A stretch of DNA of 64,000 bases from Herbaspirillum sp. AP02 (GTDB taxonomy: Bacteria > Pseudomonadota > Gammaproteobacteria > Burkholderiales > Burkholderiaceae_D), in the NCBI RefSeq assembly GCF_015767275.1, contig NZ_JADWMY010000012.1:62001-126000 (forward strand). Direction: 5' to 3'. Numbering within the stretch: the first letter of the stretch is position 1; each line of letters starts with the position of its first letter. The notes beneath the pieces are model-generated. The model was not told where the DNA came from. It saw only the letters and a list, made by a program, of their open reading frames with translations, and did no database searches. The translations under genes were made by a program, and so were the position numbers. Of the stretch, positions 11,541 through 20,522 are shown in pieces.

Positions 11541-13328
11541 TCAGCGTCGCCTTGCCACCTTGGCTTCGACTGCCGGCGCTTCTGCGTGCAAGGCCTGCAG
11601 TTGCGCCATGGCCGTGCTGATGGCTGAGGGTTCGGAGGCGCGCAAGACCTTCTTGACCTGCGGTTCCAGCAGGCGCAGGTCGCTGTTGAGGATCTCGTTC
11701 TTCACCGACAGGATCTGCGAGGGATGCATGGAGAATTCCAGCAAGCCCATGCCCAGCAGCAGCCGCGTCCATTTCAGGTCGCCCGCCATTTCACCGCAGA
11801 CGGAGACCGGAATGCCGGCCTTGCGGCCCTGGGCGATCACCGTCGAGAGCAGGAACAGCACTGCGGGATGCAGCGGGTCGTAGAGGTGCGCCACTTCGTG
11901 ATCAACGCGGTCGATGGCCAGCGTGTACTGGATCAGGTCATTGGTACCGATGGAAAGGAAGTCCAGCCGCTTGATGAACAAGGGCAGCGCCAGTGCCGCC
12001 GCAGGAATCTCGATCATGGCGCCCACCGGGATGTCCTCATCGAACTTCTGCTTGCGATCGCGCAGCTGCTGCTTGGCCTGCTCGATCATCGTCAGCGTCT
12101 GATCGATCTCGAAGGCATGCGCCATCATCGGGATGAGCAGCTTGATCGGTCCATACGCGGAAGCACGCAGGATGGCACGCAACTGCGTGAGGAACATCTG
12201 CGGCTCGGACAGGCAATAGCGGATGGCGCGCAGACCCAGGGCCGGATTCAGGGCGGTCTCCTCATCCTCGTCCAGCGGCTTGTCGGCGCCGACGTCGAGC
12301 GTACGGATGGTGACCGGCCGGCCCTTCATGGCAATGACGACCTGCTTGTACGACTCGCACTGCTCGTCCTCGGAGGGGAATTTCTCCAGATGCCCGGCGC
12401 GCCCCATGAAGAGGAATTCCGAACGGAACAGACCGATGCCCATGGCCCCCGCCTCGAAGGCCGGCGCGGCATCGCCCGGCAGTTCGATGTTGGCCAGCAG
12501 CGTGATGGGTTCGCCATCCTGGGTGATGGCCGGGGTCTTCTTCAGCCGCGAAAGCTTCTTGCGCTCGCGCAGCAGGCGCTCCTGGCGGGCACGGTACTGC
12601 GCCAGTACCAGCGGGGAGGGGTCCACGATGACCACGCCGGCATCACCATCGATGATGAGCACGTCGTCATGCTTGACCAGCACCGAGGCGTTATGCATGC
12701 CCACGGCCGCCGGAATGGCCAGGCTGCGGGCGACGATGGCGGTATGTGAATTGGGCCCGCCGAGGTCGGTGACGAAACCGGCAAAGGCGTTCCCGCGGAA
12801 CTGCAGCATGTCGGCCGGCGAGATATCGTGGGCCACCACGATGATGTTGGCGGCGGCTTCTCCCGTGGGAGGGAGATGGTTGGCGCTGCCGGTCATGACC
12901 TTGAGGATGCGCTCGCCCACCTGCTGGATGTCAGCCTTGCGCTCGCGCAGGTAGGGGTCTTCGATTTCGTCGAACTGCGCCGACAATTCCTCGATCTGGG
13001 TGACCAGCGCCCACTCGGCGTTGTAGTAGCGGTGACGGATGATGTCCTGGGGCACTTCGGCCAGCATCGGGTCCGACAGGATCAGCGAATGCACATCGAT
13101 GAAGGCACCCAGTTCCGGCGGCGCATCCTTGGGCAGTTCCGAACGGATGGTGTGCAGTTCCTGGTGCACTGCCTTGACGGCGCCCTTCAGGCGCGCGATC
13201 TCGGCTTCGACCTGGTCGGCCGCGATCAGGTAATGTTTGACGTCCAGTGCGGCCGGCGCCATCAAGTGCGCGCGTCCGATGGCGATGCCTTGCGACACCG
13301 CGATTCCATGTAAGCTGAAAGAAGCCAT
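11541..13328 (-). CDS. ptsI: PTS enzyme I (phosphoenolpyruvate-protein phosphotransferase)
   Basis: 595 residues. The N-terminal HPr-binding/phosphohistidine part carries the active-site motif GGPNSHTAIVARS with His about 195, and the C-terminal PEP-binding TIM barrel shows KPLDEDEETALNPALGLRAIRY, GAMIEIPAAAL and VCGEMAGD. It autophosphorylates from PEP and passes phosphate to HPr. It lies 250 bp downstream of ptsH. No EIIB or EIIC gene accompanies it, so a regulatory phosphorelay role is likely, as for many incomplete betaproteobacterial PTS sets. Confidence 0.97.
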   Translation of the reverse strand: MASFSLHGIAVSQGIAIGRAHLMAPAALDVKHYLIAADQVEAEIARLKGAVKAVHQELHTIRSELPKDAPPELGAFIDVHSLILSDPMLAEVPQDIIRHRYYNAEWALVTQIEELSAQFDEIEDPYLRERKADIQQVGERILKVMTGSANHLPPTGEAAANIIVVAHDISPADMLQFRGNAFAGFVTDLGGPNSHTAIVARSLAIPAAVGMHNASVLVKHDDVLIIDGDAGVVIVDPSPLVLAQYRARQERLLRERKKLSRLKKTPAITQDGEPITLLANIELPGDAAPAFEAGAMGIGLFRSEFLFMGRAGHLEKFPSEDEQCESYKQVVIAMKGRPVTIRTLDVGADKPLDEDEETALNPALGLRAIRYCLSEPQMFLTQLRAILRASAYGPIKLLIPMMAHAFEIDQTLTMIEQAKQQLRDRKQKFDEDIPVGAMIEIPAAALALPLFIKRLDFLSIGTNDLIQYTLAIDRVDHEVAHLYDPLHPAVLFLLSTVIAQGRKAGIPVSVCGEMAGDLKWTRLLLGMGLLEFSMHPSQILSVKNEILNSDLRLLEPQVKKVLRASEPSAISTAMAQLQALHAEAPAVEAKVARRR

Positions 13329-13533
13329 CGCGTATCTCCTGCCTGTGTTCTTATAGTCCGCCGTGTTTCCAGCGCGCGGTAGCCTGGAGCAAGTTACCGA
13401 ACAAATAGCGGTTTGGCAATCGCGACCGGGGACATCGCGGCGGAGCAGTAGTGACAGGCAGCTGGGGTGAACATTGTTTCATGTCACGCAACTTGTACGT
13501 GACCGTCCTCACATCGCAAGAAGCATTCCAGCC

Positions 13534-13553
13534 GCGCCGCGATGTTGCGGCGC
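13534..13553 (-). repeat. GC-rich hairpin in the ptsH-ptsI spacer
   Basis: GCGCCGC-N6-GCGGCGC forms a perfect 7-bp inverted repeat about 27 bp after the ptsH stop. No T-run follows on either strand, so it is not a classical terminator; it could protect or attenuate the ptsH mRNA. The rest of the 250-bp spacer shows nothing recognisable. Confidence 0.45.
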
Positions 13554-13579
13554 AAAACCGCGGGCGCGGTCGGAAAGGG

Positions 13580-13849
13580 TTACTGGCCTTCGCCGAACTT
13601 GTCGGCAATCAGCGCTTCAAGCGCCGTGCAGCATTCCTGCTCGTCGGCGCCATTGGTTTCCAGGGTCACCATGCTGCCCTTGCCGGCGGCCAGCATCATC
13701 ACGCCCATGATGGACTTGGCATTGACGCGGCGCTTGTTGAAGGTGAGCCAGACTTCGCACTTGAACTTGCCGGCCAGTTGCGTGAACTTGGCCGAAGCGC
13801 GGGCATGCAGGCCAAGCTTGTTGACGATTTCGAGTTCTTTTTGAATCAT
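13580..13849 (-). CDS. ptsH: Phosphocarrier protein HPr
   Basis: 89 residues, full length. The phosphorylation site LGLHARASAKFTQ has His15, and the regulatory-type serine region NAKSIMGVMML has Ser46; an HPr kinase gene is known in many betaproteobacteria but is not in this window. HPr relays phosphate from EI to EIIA. The gene lies between the EIIA-Man-like gene and ptsI, all on the same strand. Confidence 0.97.
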   Translation of the reverse strand: MIQKELEIVNKLGLHARASAKFTQLAGKFKCEVWLTFNKRRVNAKSIMGVMMLAAGKGSMVTLETNGADEQECCTALEALIADKFGEGQ

Positions 13850-13921
13850 GTTCCGCTTTCGTTTTTATCTTGTTGGCGCGTGCAGTCCATGACTGCAGTC
13901 CACTACAGCCACGGCGATGGA

Positions 13922-14332
13922 TCAGGCCGACGCTGCCACGCGGATGCGATTGTCGATCCGCACTGCACCATTCTGCCCCCCCGCCAACGCCATTTCAACC
14001 ACCACATCCAGCGTGTCATTGCGATAGGTCAGAGCCCGCAGCAGCATCGGCAGGCTGATGCCTGCAATCACCTGGACGTTGCCCAGACCGCACAGGAAGC
14101 CCGTACAGTTGGAGGGCGTGCCGCCCATGACATCGGTGATGACCAGCACGCCGCTGCCATCATCAAGGCGACCTACCGCCTCGATGGCGAGTTTTTGCAC
14201 TTCAGCCGGGTTCTGGTCGGCGATCACGTCGATCGCCTCCATCCGTTCGGGACGGCCGCGGAAGACGTGTGTAGCGGCGGCCAGGAAAGCTTGCCCCAGC
14301 GGGGCGTGCGTCAAGAGAAGAATACCAACCAT
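13922..14332 (-). CDS. PTS EIIA domain protein, mannose/fructose family
   Basis: 136 residues from the ATG before MVGILLLTHAPLGQAFLAAA; the active-site His is residue 9 in LTHAPLG. GGTPSNCTGFLCGLGNVQVI is the conserved central part of the EIIA-Man family. There is no fused IIB domain and no IIC/IID partner nearby, suggesting a regulatory phosphoacceptor. The same frame has an earlier ATG at 14398 that overlaps the gshB stop as TAATG. That start would add 22 residues and imply translational coupling with gshB; family length favours 14332. Neither start has a strong ribosome-binding site. Confidence 0.88.
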   Translation of the reverse strand: MVGILLLTHAPLGQAFLAAATHVFRGRPERMEAIDVIADQNPAEVQKLAIEAVGRLDDGSGVLVITDVMGGTPSNCTGFLCGLGNVQVIAGISLPMLLRALTYRNDTLDVVVEMALAGGQNGAVRIDNRIRVAASA

Positions 14333-14397
14333 GGATTTGTTGCCATCTGATGCGACGCGCTTTTCCCCGAGCAGCCCGTCATGCTCTGCCGATCCCA

Positions 14398-15366
14398 TTA
14401 TCCGATCGACCCTGTTGTTTCTGCTGCCCCTGCGGCTGCCTCCAGTGCGTCCACGAACATCGCTGCCACGTCAAACCCGGTCTGCTGGGTGATTTCCTGG
14501 AAGCAGGTCGGACTGGTCACGTTGATCTCGGTGAGATAGTCGCCGATGGCGTCCAATCCTACCAGCAACAGGCCACGTTCATACAGGACAGGACCCAGCG
14601 CCTCGCCGATCTCGATATCCCGCGCCGATGCCGGCTGCGCACGGCCCAGACCACCGACGGCCAGATTGCCGCGCACCTCGTTGCCCTGCGGAATGCGTGC
14701 CAGCACGTTGGGCACCACCTTGCCGCCGATCAACAGGATGCGCTTGTCGCCTGCGCTGATCTGAGGAATGAAACGTTGCGCCATGATCGTGCGTTGACCG
14801 TTGTCGGTCAGGGTCTCAATGATGGAGCCCAGATTCATGCCATCGGCCTTGACGCGGAAGATGCCCATGCCACCCATGCCATCCAGGGGCTTGAGGATCA
14901 CGTCCTGGTGCTCACCGTGGAAATCGCGCAGGCGCTTGGCATCCCGCGTGACCAAAGTCGGCGCGGTGTATTGCGGGAACTGGGCGATGGCCAGCTTCTC
15001 GTTGTGGCTACGGATGGCCGCCGGCTTGTTGAACACCCGCGCACCCTGCTTCTCGGCCAGCTCCAGCAGATAGGTGCTGTAGATGTACTCCATGTCGAAG
15101 GGCGGGTCCTTGCGTACGATCACCGCATCAAATTCGGAGAGGAAAGATGCGGCCGGCTTGTCGGCCCGGTACCAGTCATCGGCATCACCGGTCAGCGTCA
15201 CCTTGAAGGCATTGGCGGTCACCAGTCCGCTTTCCAGCACCAGGTCGCCCTGTTCGAAGGCATAGATGACGTGACCACGACGCGCGGCTTCGCGCATCAT
15301 GGCAAAGGTGGAATCCTTGTACGTCTTGAACGTATCCAGAGGATCGGCGAGGAAAGCGATTTTCAT
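14398..15366 (-). CDS. gshB: Glutathione synthetase
   Basis: 322 residues. It begins MKIAFLADPLDTFKTYKDST, with the RKDPPFDMEYIYSTYLLELA substrate region and the ATP-grasp core (about 125-310; DVILKPLDGMGGMGIFRV, RGNLAVGGLGRA, INVTSPTCFQEI). It joins gamma-glutamylcysteine and glycine with ATP in the cytosol. It lies 38 bp downstream of gshA, so both glutathione steps share an operon. Confidence 0.97.
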   Translation of the reverse strand: MKIAFLADPLDTFKTYKDSTFAMMREAARRGHVIYAFEQGDLVLESGLVTANAFKVTLTGDADDWYRADKPAASFLSEFDAVIVRKDPPFDMEYIYSTYLLELAEKQGARVFNKPAAIRSHNEKLAIAQFPQYTAPTLVTRDAKRLRDFHGEHQDVILKPLDGMGGMGIFRVKADGMNLGSIIETLTDNGQRTIMAQRFIPQISAGDKRILLIGGKVVPNVLARIPQGNEVRGNLAVGGLGRAQPASARDIEIGEALGPVLYERGLLLVGLDAIGDYLTEINVTSPTCFQEITQQTGFDVAAMFVDALEAAAGAAETTGSIG

Positions 15367-15404
15367 GAGGCTGGGGTCCTGTTGGGCCAGGCGCGGGCCC
15401 GATA

Positions 15405-16706
15405 TTAATAAACTTCCGGGTTGGGATCGGTCTTTTCCATCTCCACCGATGCCGCCAGCAGCGCCAGTCGCGCCACCACGCCATACATGTAGAAACGGTT
15501 GGGCGCGGCCGTCCCCGGCTTGGCGTGCATGTCCGGCAAGGCGTGCTGCTGGGCGAAGGCCAGCGGCACGAAATGCGCGCCGGGCGCATTGAGGTTCTCG
15601 TTGACGTCGCGGTCGGCATGCACGCGGTAGAAACCACCCACCACGTAGCGATCGATCATATAAACCACCGGTTCGGCGACCGACTGGTTGATGCGTTCGA
15701 AGGAATGCACGCCTTCCTGCACGATCACCTCCGACACCTCCAGCCCTTCCTTGCCGGCGGCCAGCATGCCGGTGCGCTGCTTGCGGTTGAGGTCCTTGAT
15801 CTCGCTGGCGTCCTTGACGGCCATGATACCCATGCCATAGGTGCCGGCATTGGCCTTGACGAAGACGAAGGGCTGTTCCTTGATGCCGTATTCCTTGTAC
15901 TTCTTGCGGATCTTCGAGAGCAGCGAGGAGACGCTGTCAGCCAGTGCGTCGGTGCCGCTGTTGTCCTGGAAGTCGATGTCGCCGACCTTGGCGAAGAGCG
16001 GATTGAGCATCCAGGGGTCGACTTCCACCATCTTGGAAAACTTCTTCACCACCTCATCATAGGCAGCGAAGTGATTGCTCTTGCGACGCATCGCCCATCC
16101 GGCATGCAGCGGCGGCAGCACACTCTGTTCGTGCAGGCCTTCCAGCACCGAGGGAATGCCGATGGACAGGTCGTTGTTGAGCAGCACCGTACAGGGGTCG
16201 AAATTCTTCAGGCCGAGGCGGCGACCATTGGCCGAGCGCTCCAGCGGCTCCAGGGTGATCTGGGTGCCGTCGGGCAACTCGATGTGCTGTGGCTTGGTCA
16301 CGCCCGGCGCCAGGGTACCCAGGCGCACGTTCAGGCCGGTCTGGCGGAAGATCTGCATCAGCCGGCCGATGTTTTGCAGGTAGAAGGTGTTGCCGGGCTG
16401 GTTTTCCGGGATCAGCAGCAGATTGCGCGCATCCGGACAGTATTTCTCGATGGCCGCCATGGCCGCCTGCACCGCCAGCGGCAGCATTTCCGGCGACAGG
16501 TTGTTGAAACCGCCCGGGAACAGGTTGGTATCGACCGGGGCCAGCTTGAAGCCGGCGTTGCGCAGATCGACCGAGCAGTAGAAGGGCGGCGTATGTTCCT
16601 GCCACTCCATGCGGAACCAGCGTTCGATGGCCGGCGTGGCGCCCAGGATTTTCTTCTCCAGCTCCAGCAGGGGACCATTCAGAGCGGTGACGAGATGCGG
16701 GACCAT
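15405..16706 (-). CDS. gshA: Glutamate-cysteine ligase, proteobacterial GshA type 2
   Basis: 433 residues from the ATG at 16706 (MVPHLVTALNGPLLELEKKI), preceded by an AAGG site about seven bases upstream. It belongs to the GshA form typical of beta- and some gammaproteobacteria rather than the E. coli type. Conserved stretches include YCSVDLRNAGFKLAPVDTNL, NLLLIPENQPGNTFYLQNI and VFVKANAGTYGMGIMAVKD. It makes gamma-glutamylcysteine. The frame is open further up to 16838, but that part lacks family similarity and crosses a large hairpin. Confidence 0.94.
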   Translation of the reverse strand: MVPHLVTALNGPLLELEKKILGATPAIERWFRMEWQEHTPPFYCSVDLRNAGFKLAPVDTNLFPGGFNNLSPEMLPLAVQAAMAAIEKYCPDARNLLLIPENQPGNTFYLQNIGRLMQIFRQTGLNVRLGTLAPGVTKPQHIELPDGTQITLEPLERSANGRRLGLKNFDPCTVLLNNDLSIGIPSVLEGLHEQSVLPPLHAGWAMRRKSNHFAAYDEVVKKFSKMVEVDPWMLNPLFAKVGDIDFQDNSGTDALADSVSSLLSKIRKKYKEYGIKEQPFVFVKANAGTYGMGIMAVKDASEIKDLNRKQRTGMLAAGKEGLEVSEVIVQEGVHSFERINQSVAEPVVYMIDRYVVGGFYRVHADRDVNENLNAPGAHFVPLAFAQQHALPDMHAKPGTAAPNRFYMYGVVARLALLAASVEMEKTDPNPEVY

Positions 16707-17019
16707 ATGAAACCTTAACGAGATGTAAATGCCGGCAGCGAGTGACGATTTTAGCGGATTCCTGAATCCGTGTTGCGACGCGGTAGAACCCATCGGGTTG
16801 CGCTGTTGCCATTTCAGCCACGCCCCACGACCGGCCACGGTCGCTGCAAGGGCGTGGCTGGGAGACTCCAGATGGCGATGATGAAGGTATTTTAAAGAGC
16901 CCGAGTCAAATAGTCGGGAATTATTGCGCGGCGATGCAAAAGCGCATCACCGAATGCATTGCCATGTAGAAATCTTCCTGTCGGGTGCCTCTCTGGGCAG
17001 GTTTAAGCGTCCAAGAATG
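16707..17019. other. Spacer between gshA start and the amtB terminator
   Basis: About 310 bases without a gene. The notable element is a large inverted repeat at 16815-16860 (listed separately). The gshA promoter should lie at 16865-16980, where AT-rich sequence occurs, but no convincing -35/-10 pair could be chosen. Confidence 0.5.
16815..16860 (-). repeat. Large stem-loop in the gshA leader
   Basis: CAGCCACGCCC and GGGCGTGGCTG form a perfect 11-bp outer stem; inside, CGACC/GGTCG forms a further 5-bp stem around a 6-nt loop. It lies 109 bp upstream of the gshA ATG. No T-run follows in either direction, so it is not an intrinsic terminator. It may be an mRNA leader structure, a processing site or a repetitive palindrome. 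Confidence 0.6.
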
Positions 17020-17041
17020 AAAAAAGGCGCCCGAAGGCGCC
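17020..17041 (-). terminator. Intrinsic terminator of nlmA-glnK-amtB
   Basis: In the transcript GGCGCC-UUCG-GGCGCC is followed by six U residues, 59 bp after the amtB stop: a strong, short terminator with a UUCG tetraloop. Confidence 0.93.
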
Positions 17042-17099
17042 TTATAAAGAGGCCGTTTCCAACCCCGAAGGAATACTGCAGACTCAGTACAGCTGATGC

Positions 17100-18635
17100 T
17101 TAGTGGTAAGCCGATTCGCCGTGGCTGGAGATATCCAGGCCTTCGCGCTCTTCCTCTTCGGTCACACGCAGACCGATGACGACGTCGACGATCTTGTAGG
17201 CGATGAAGGAGACCACGCCCGACACCACCACGGTGGTCAGCACGCCCTGGAACTGGATCCAGACCTGGCCGCCGATGGAGTAGTCAGGAGCGACGGCATT
17301 GGCGACGTAGTCGTAGATGCCGGTGCCGCCCAGGCTCGGTGCAGCGAACACACCGGTCAGGATGGCACCCAGGATGCCGCCCACACCGTGCACGCCGAAC
17401 ACGTCCAGCGCATCGTCGGAACCCAGCAGCTTCTTCAGGCCGCTGACACCCCACAGGCACAGCAGGCCAGCCAGCAGGCCCATGACCACGGCGCCGATGA
17501 CACCCACGAAGCCCGCCGCCGGGGTGATCGCCACCAGACCGGCGACAGCACCCGAAGCAGCACCCAGCATGGAGGGCTTGCCCTTGCCGATCCATTCGCC
17601 GAAGCTCCAGGACAGCACGGCCGCAGCAGTTGCCAGGATGGTGTTGACGAAGGCCAGGGCAGCACCGCCGTTGGCTTCCAGACCGGAGCCGGCGTTGAAG
17701 CCGAACCAGCCGAACCACAGCAGCGAGGCGCCGACCATGGTCAGGGTCAGGCTATGCGGCTTGAAGGCTTCCTTGCCGAAACCGATACGCTTGCCGATCA
17801 CGTAGGAACCGACCAGGCCAGCGATAGCCGCGTTGATGTGCACCACGGTGCCACCGGCGTAATCCAGCGCGCCCTTCTGGAACAACCAACCCGAGATGGC
17901 AGTCGCTTTTTCAGCGGCCGCAGCGTCGGTGAAGGCGTCCGGACCCGGCCAGAACCAGACCATGTGTGCCATCGGCAGGTAAGAGAAGGTGAACCACAGG
18001 ATCGAGAACAGGATCACGGCGGAGAACTTCACACGCTCGGCGAAGGAACCGATGATCAGCGCCACGGTGATGGCTGCGAACGCCCCCTGGAAGGCGACGA
18101 ACACCAGTTCCGGAATCACTACGCCCTTGCTGAAGGTACCGGTATTGGAGTCACCGGTCAGGCCATGCAGGAACAATCGGTCGAAGCCGCCGAAGAATGC
18201 TCCGCCCTCGGTGAACGCGATGCTGTAGCCGTAGACGAACCACAGGATGTAGATCAGCGAGAAGATCATGAAGCACTGCATCAGCACCGACAACATGTTC
18301 TTGCTGCGCACCAGGCCGCCGTAGAACAGGCCCAGGCCTGGCAGGGTCATGAGAATGACGAAGGCGGTGCAGACCAGCATCCAGGCGGTATCGCCCTTGT
18401 TGGGCACCGGTGCCGGTGCGGCTGCAGCCGCCGCCGGGGCAGCAGGTGCAGCAGCGGCCGGAGCCGCGGCTTCAGCCTTGGGGGCAGCCGGAGCCGCCGC
18501 CGCCGGGGCAGCGGCAGTAGCCGCTGCAGCTTCGGGCTTGGGCGCGTCCTGCGCCTGGGCCGGAGCGGTAAAACCTACCGCCAACAACAGCGCGCCAATG
18601 GCGAGCGCGCCGGAAAACATTTTCTTCATGCTCAT
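17100..18635 (-). CDS. amtB: Ammonium transporter AmtB
   Basis: 511 residues. A signal peptide (about 1-28, ending PAQAQ) is followed by an unusually long Ala/Pro-rich periplasmic segment (about 30-80), then the Amt core of 11 membrane helices starting GDTAWMLVCTAFVILMTLPG and GLGLFYGGLVRSKNML. AmtB conducts ammonium into the cell and is blocked by unmodified GlnK. It is the last gene of the nlmA-glnK-amtB operon, 16 bp after glnK, and is followed by a strong terminator. Confidence 0.96.
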   Translation of the reverse strand: MSMKKMFSGALAIGALLLAVGFTAPAQAQDAPKPEAAAATAAAPAAAAPAAPKAEAAAPAAAAPAAPAAAAAAPAPVPNKGDTAWMLVCTAFVILMTLPGLGLFYGGLVRSKNMLSVLMQCFMIFSLIYILWFVYGYSIAFTEGGAFFGGFDRLFLHGLTGDSNTGTFSKGVVIPELVFVAFQGAFAAITVALIIGSFAERVKFSAVILFSILWFTFSYLPMAHMVWFWPGPDAFTDAAAAEKATAISGWLFQKGALDYAGGTVVHINAAIAGLVGSYVIGKRIGFGKEAFKPHSLTLTMVGASLLWFGWFGFNAGSGLEANGGAALAFVNTILATAAAVLSWSFGEWIGKGKPSMLGAASGAVAGLVAITPAAGFVGVIGAVVMGLLAGLLCLWGVSGLKKLLGSDDALDVFGVHGVGGILGAILTGVFAAPSLGGTGIYDYVANAVAPDYSIGGQVWIQFQGVLTTVVVSGVVSFIAYKIVDVVIGLRVTEEEEREGLDISSHGESAYH

Positions 18636-18651
18636 TGGAATTCCCCTTTTT

Positions 18652-19002
<351 letters not shown>

Positions 19003-19785
19003 TTAGAAAGTTTTGCTGATGGAGACGACAACACCATTCTTGCCGACGTTCTTGGCACCGTCCGATTGCGGAGTGGTGGCGAAACCGTCTTTCATGTCGG
19101 TACCGACATAGGCCACCCCCAGGGTGATACCGGCAGCCTCGTCGAAGGTCTTCGACAGACCGATCTTCCAGTCGGTATAGCTGGCGTCGCTGGGGTTGCC
19201 ACGCACGCTCTGGTGACCGACATGCAGACCCAGCATCACACCGTAGAAGGTCTCGATGTTGGCGCCCAGGTCGTAGTACTGGCTGTATTTGCTGTTGACC
19301 GCGCCGAACAGGTTGGTCAACGATTGCGAATACTTGAAGTAGGCCGGGCCGTAGCCGAGCTGGCCATACAGTTCGAAGGTATTGGCATTCTTCAGGCCGG
19401 AATTGGCCAGGGTGTTGCCCGGGTAGTAGTAGTACAGGCCGCCGACGTCATAGGTGAAGCCGCCGCCGATGTCACCACGCTTGCCGCCGTAGATATCCCA
19501 CTCGACGTTGCCCTTGGTGTCGGTACCGGTCAGGGCACCGGCATCCTTGATCCACTTGATGTTGGTCAGCCAGGTGCCGGCGTAGAGACCGGTCGGGTTG
19601 TGCGTGTAATCAGCGCCAACCTGCAGGGCCGGGTCGAAACGCGTCTGGGTCAGGCCACGGTAGCGGTAATCGCTCACGATCGCGGCGTTGAAGCTCAATT
19701 CGTTGTCTGGCTTGGCGTCCTCTGCACGGGCCACGGTAGAAACGAAGGATGCTGCGATGGCTGTTGCAAGAATCAGTTTCTTCAT
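19003..19785 (-). CDS. nlmA: TorF-family outer-membrane protein (NlmA-like), first gene of the glnK-amtB operon
   Basis: 260 residues with a signal peptide (about 1-21, ending VARAED). The mature part reads like the TorF family of putative porins, from LSFNAAIVSDYRYRGLTQTR on, with alternating beta-strand patterns and a C-terminal VVSISKTF ending in Phe as in outer-membrane barrels. A gene at this place (orf1/nlmA) was described in the Herbaspirillum seropedicae glnK-amtB operon, which is the basis for the symbol. A role in letting a nitrogen compound through the outer membrane is inference. Confidence 0.85.
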   Translation of the reverse strand: MKKLILATAIAASFVSTVARAEDAKPDNELSFNAAIVSDYRYRGLTQTRFDPALQVGADYTHNPTGLYAGTWLTNIKWIKDAGALTGTDTKGNVEWDIYGGKRGDIGGGFTYDVGGLYYYYPGNTLANSGLKNANTFELYGQLGYGPAYFKYSQSLTNLFGAVNSKYSQYYDLGANIETFYGVMLGLHVGHQSVRGNPSDASYTDWKIGLSKTFDEAAGITLGVAYVGTDMKDGFATTPQSDGAKNVGKNGVVVSISKTF

Positions 19786-19845
19786 GACTTTCCCTCTGGT
19801 TTGTGTTTAACAGTTAAGTCTTTTAGTCTTTTGCCCAAACCATGT

Positions 19846-19861
19846 AGCAGGAGCCGTGCCA
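19846..19861 (-). promoter_or_regulatory. Sigma-54 promoter of nlmA-glnK-amtB
   Basis: The reverse strand reads TGGCACGGCTCCTGCT: the invariant GG (-24) and GC (-12) are correctly spaced and 13 of the consensus positions fit. It lies about 60 bp upstream of the nlmA ATG. Confidence 0.88.
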
Positions 19862-19961
19862 TGTCCTTTCGGCAAGGCAGACTTGTGTTTTTGCTGTAAA
19901 GCGGAGATTTGCAACGATTTTTTTCGATACCAGCTTCAAAATAGTGCACCGGAAGCGAAAA

Positions 19962-20034
19962 TGCACGACTGTGGTGCGATATTGATTGCTTTTTGATAAT
20001 CCTGCGTCAAACGAGGCAAACACATTTTGGTGCG
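19962..20034 (-). promoter_or_regulatory. Two NtrC-like enhancer sites
   Basis: TGCACG-N5-GGTGCG (19962-19978) closely matches the NtrC consensus TGCACY-N5-GGTGCA. A weaker copy AAACAC-N5-GGTGCG lies at 20018-20034, 56 bp centre to centre. Both sit 100-175 bp upstream of the -24/-12 element, a typical enhancer distance. Confidence 0.75.
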
Positions 20035-20203
20035 TGGGCCCGGGGCGAAGCCAAAGTCACCAAGTCGGCGCATTTCCTGAAGGAAAATTCTTCACTTTCC
20101 GGCACCCGCTCGCAAAAAAACGGTCTCATCATGGCATCGCGTTTTGAGGATGGCTGCGAAACCGCTAAACTTGCAGCTTAGCTATCTGCCAAGGAGATCC
20201 GAC

Positions 20204-20449
20204 ATGGACAAGCCCCCATTTTTTGAAGACCTGCAATCCAAGATCAACAAGGCGATCGAGAATTCTCCGGCCAAGGACATCGAGAAGAACGTCAAGGCCA
20301 TGCTGAGCCAGGGTTTTGCCAAGCTGGACCTGGTCACGCGCGAGGAATTCGACATCCAGGCCCAGGTGCTGGCCAAGACCCGCGCCCGCCTGGAAGCGCT
20401 GGAAGCGCGTGTTGCCGAGCTTGAGGCTCAGCAAAAACAGACCCCATGA
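20204..20449 (+). CDS. ubiK: UbiK-type accessory protein (BMFP/YqiC family)
   Basis: 81 residues from the ATG preceded by AAGGAG at good spacing; an earlier in-frame ATG (20144) lacks one. It begins MDKPPFFEDLQSKINKAIEN and ends in a coiled coil (about 45-78, EEFDIQAQVLAKTRARLEAL) typical of UbiK, which trimerises and binds UbiJ to support ubiquinone synthesis. It is divergent from nlmA and lies 73 bp before comM. Confidence 0.85.
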   Translation: MDKPPFFEDLQSKINKAIENSPAKDIEKNVKAMLSQGFAKLDLVTREEFDIQAQVLAKTRARLEALEARVAELEAQQKQTP

Positions 20450-20522
20450 CCCTGGCGACGACCTTCTCTTCCTTTCCTCCCCCTCCCCTTTTCCCTTCCA
20501 GCACACTGCCGGGCTCGTTGCG

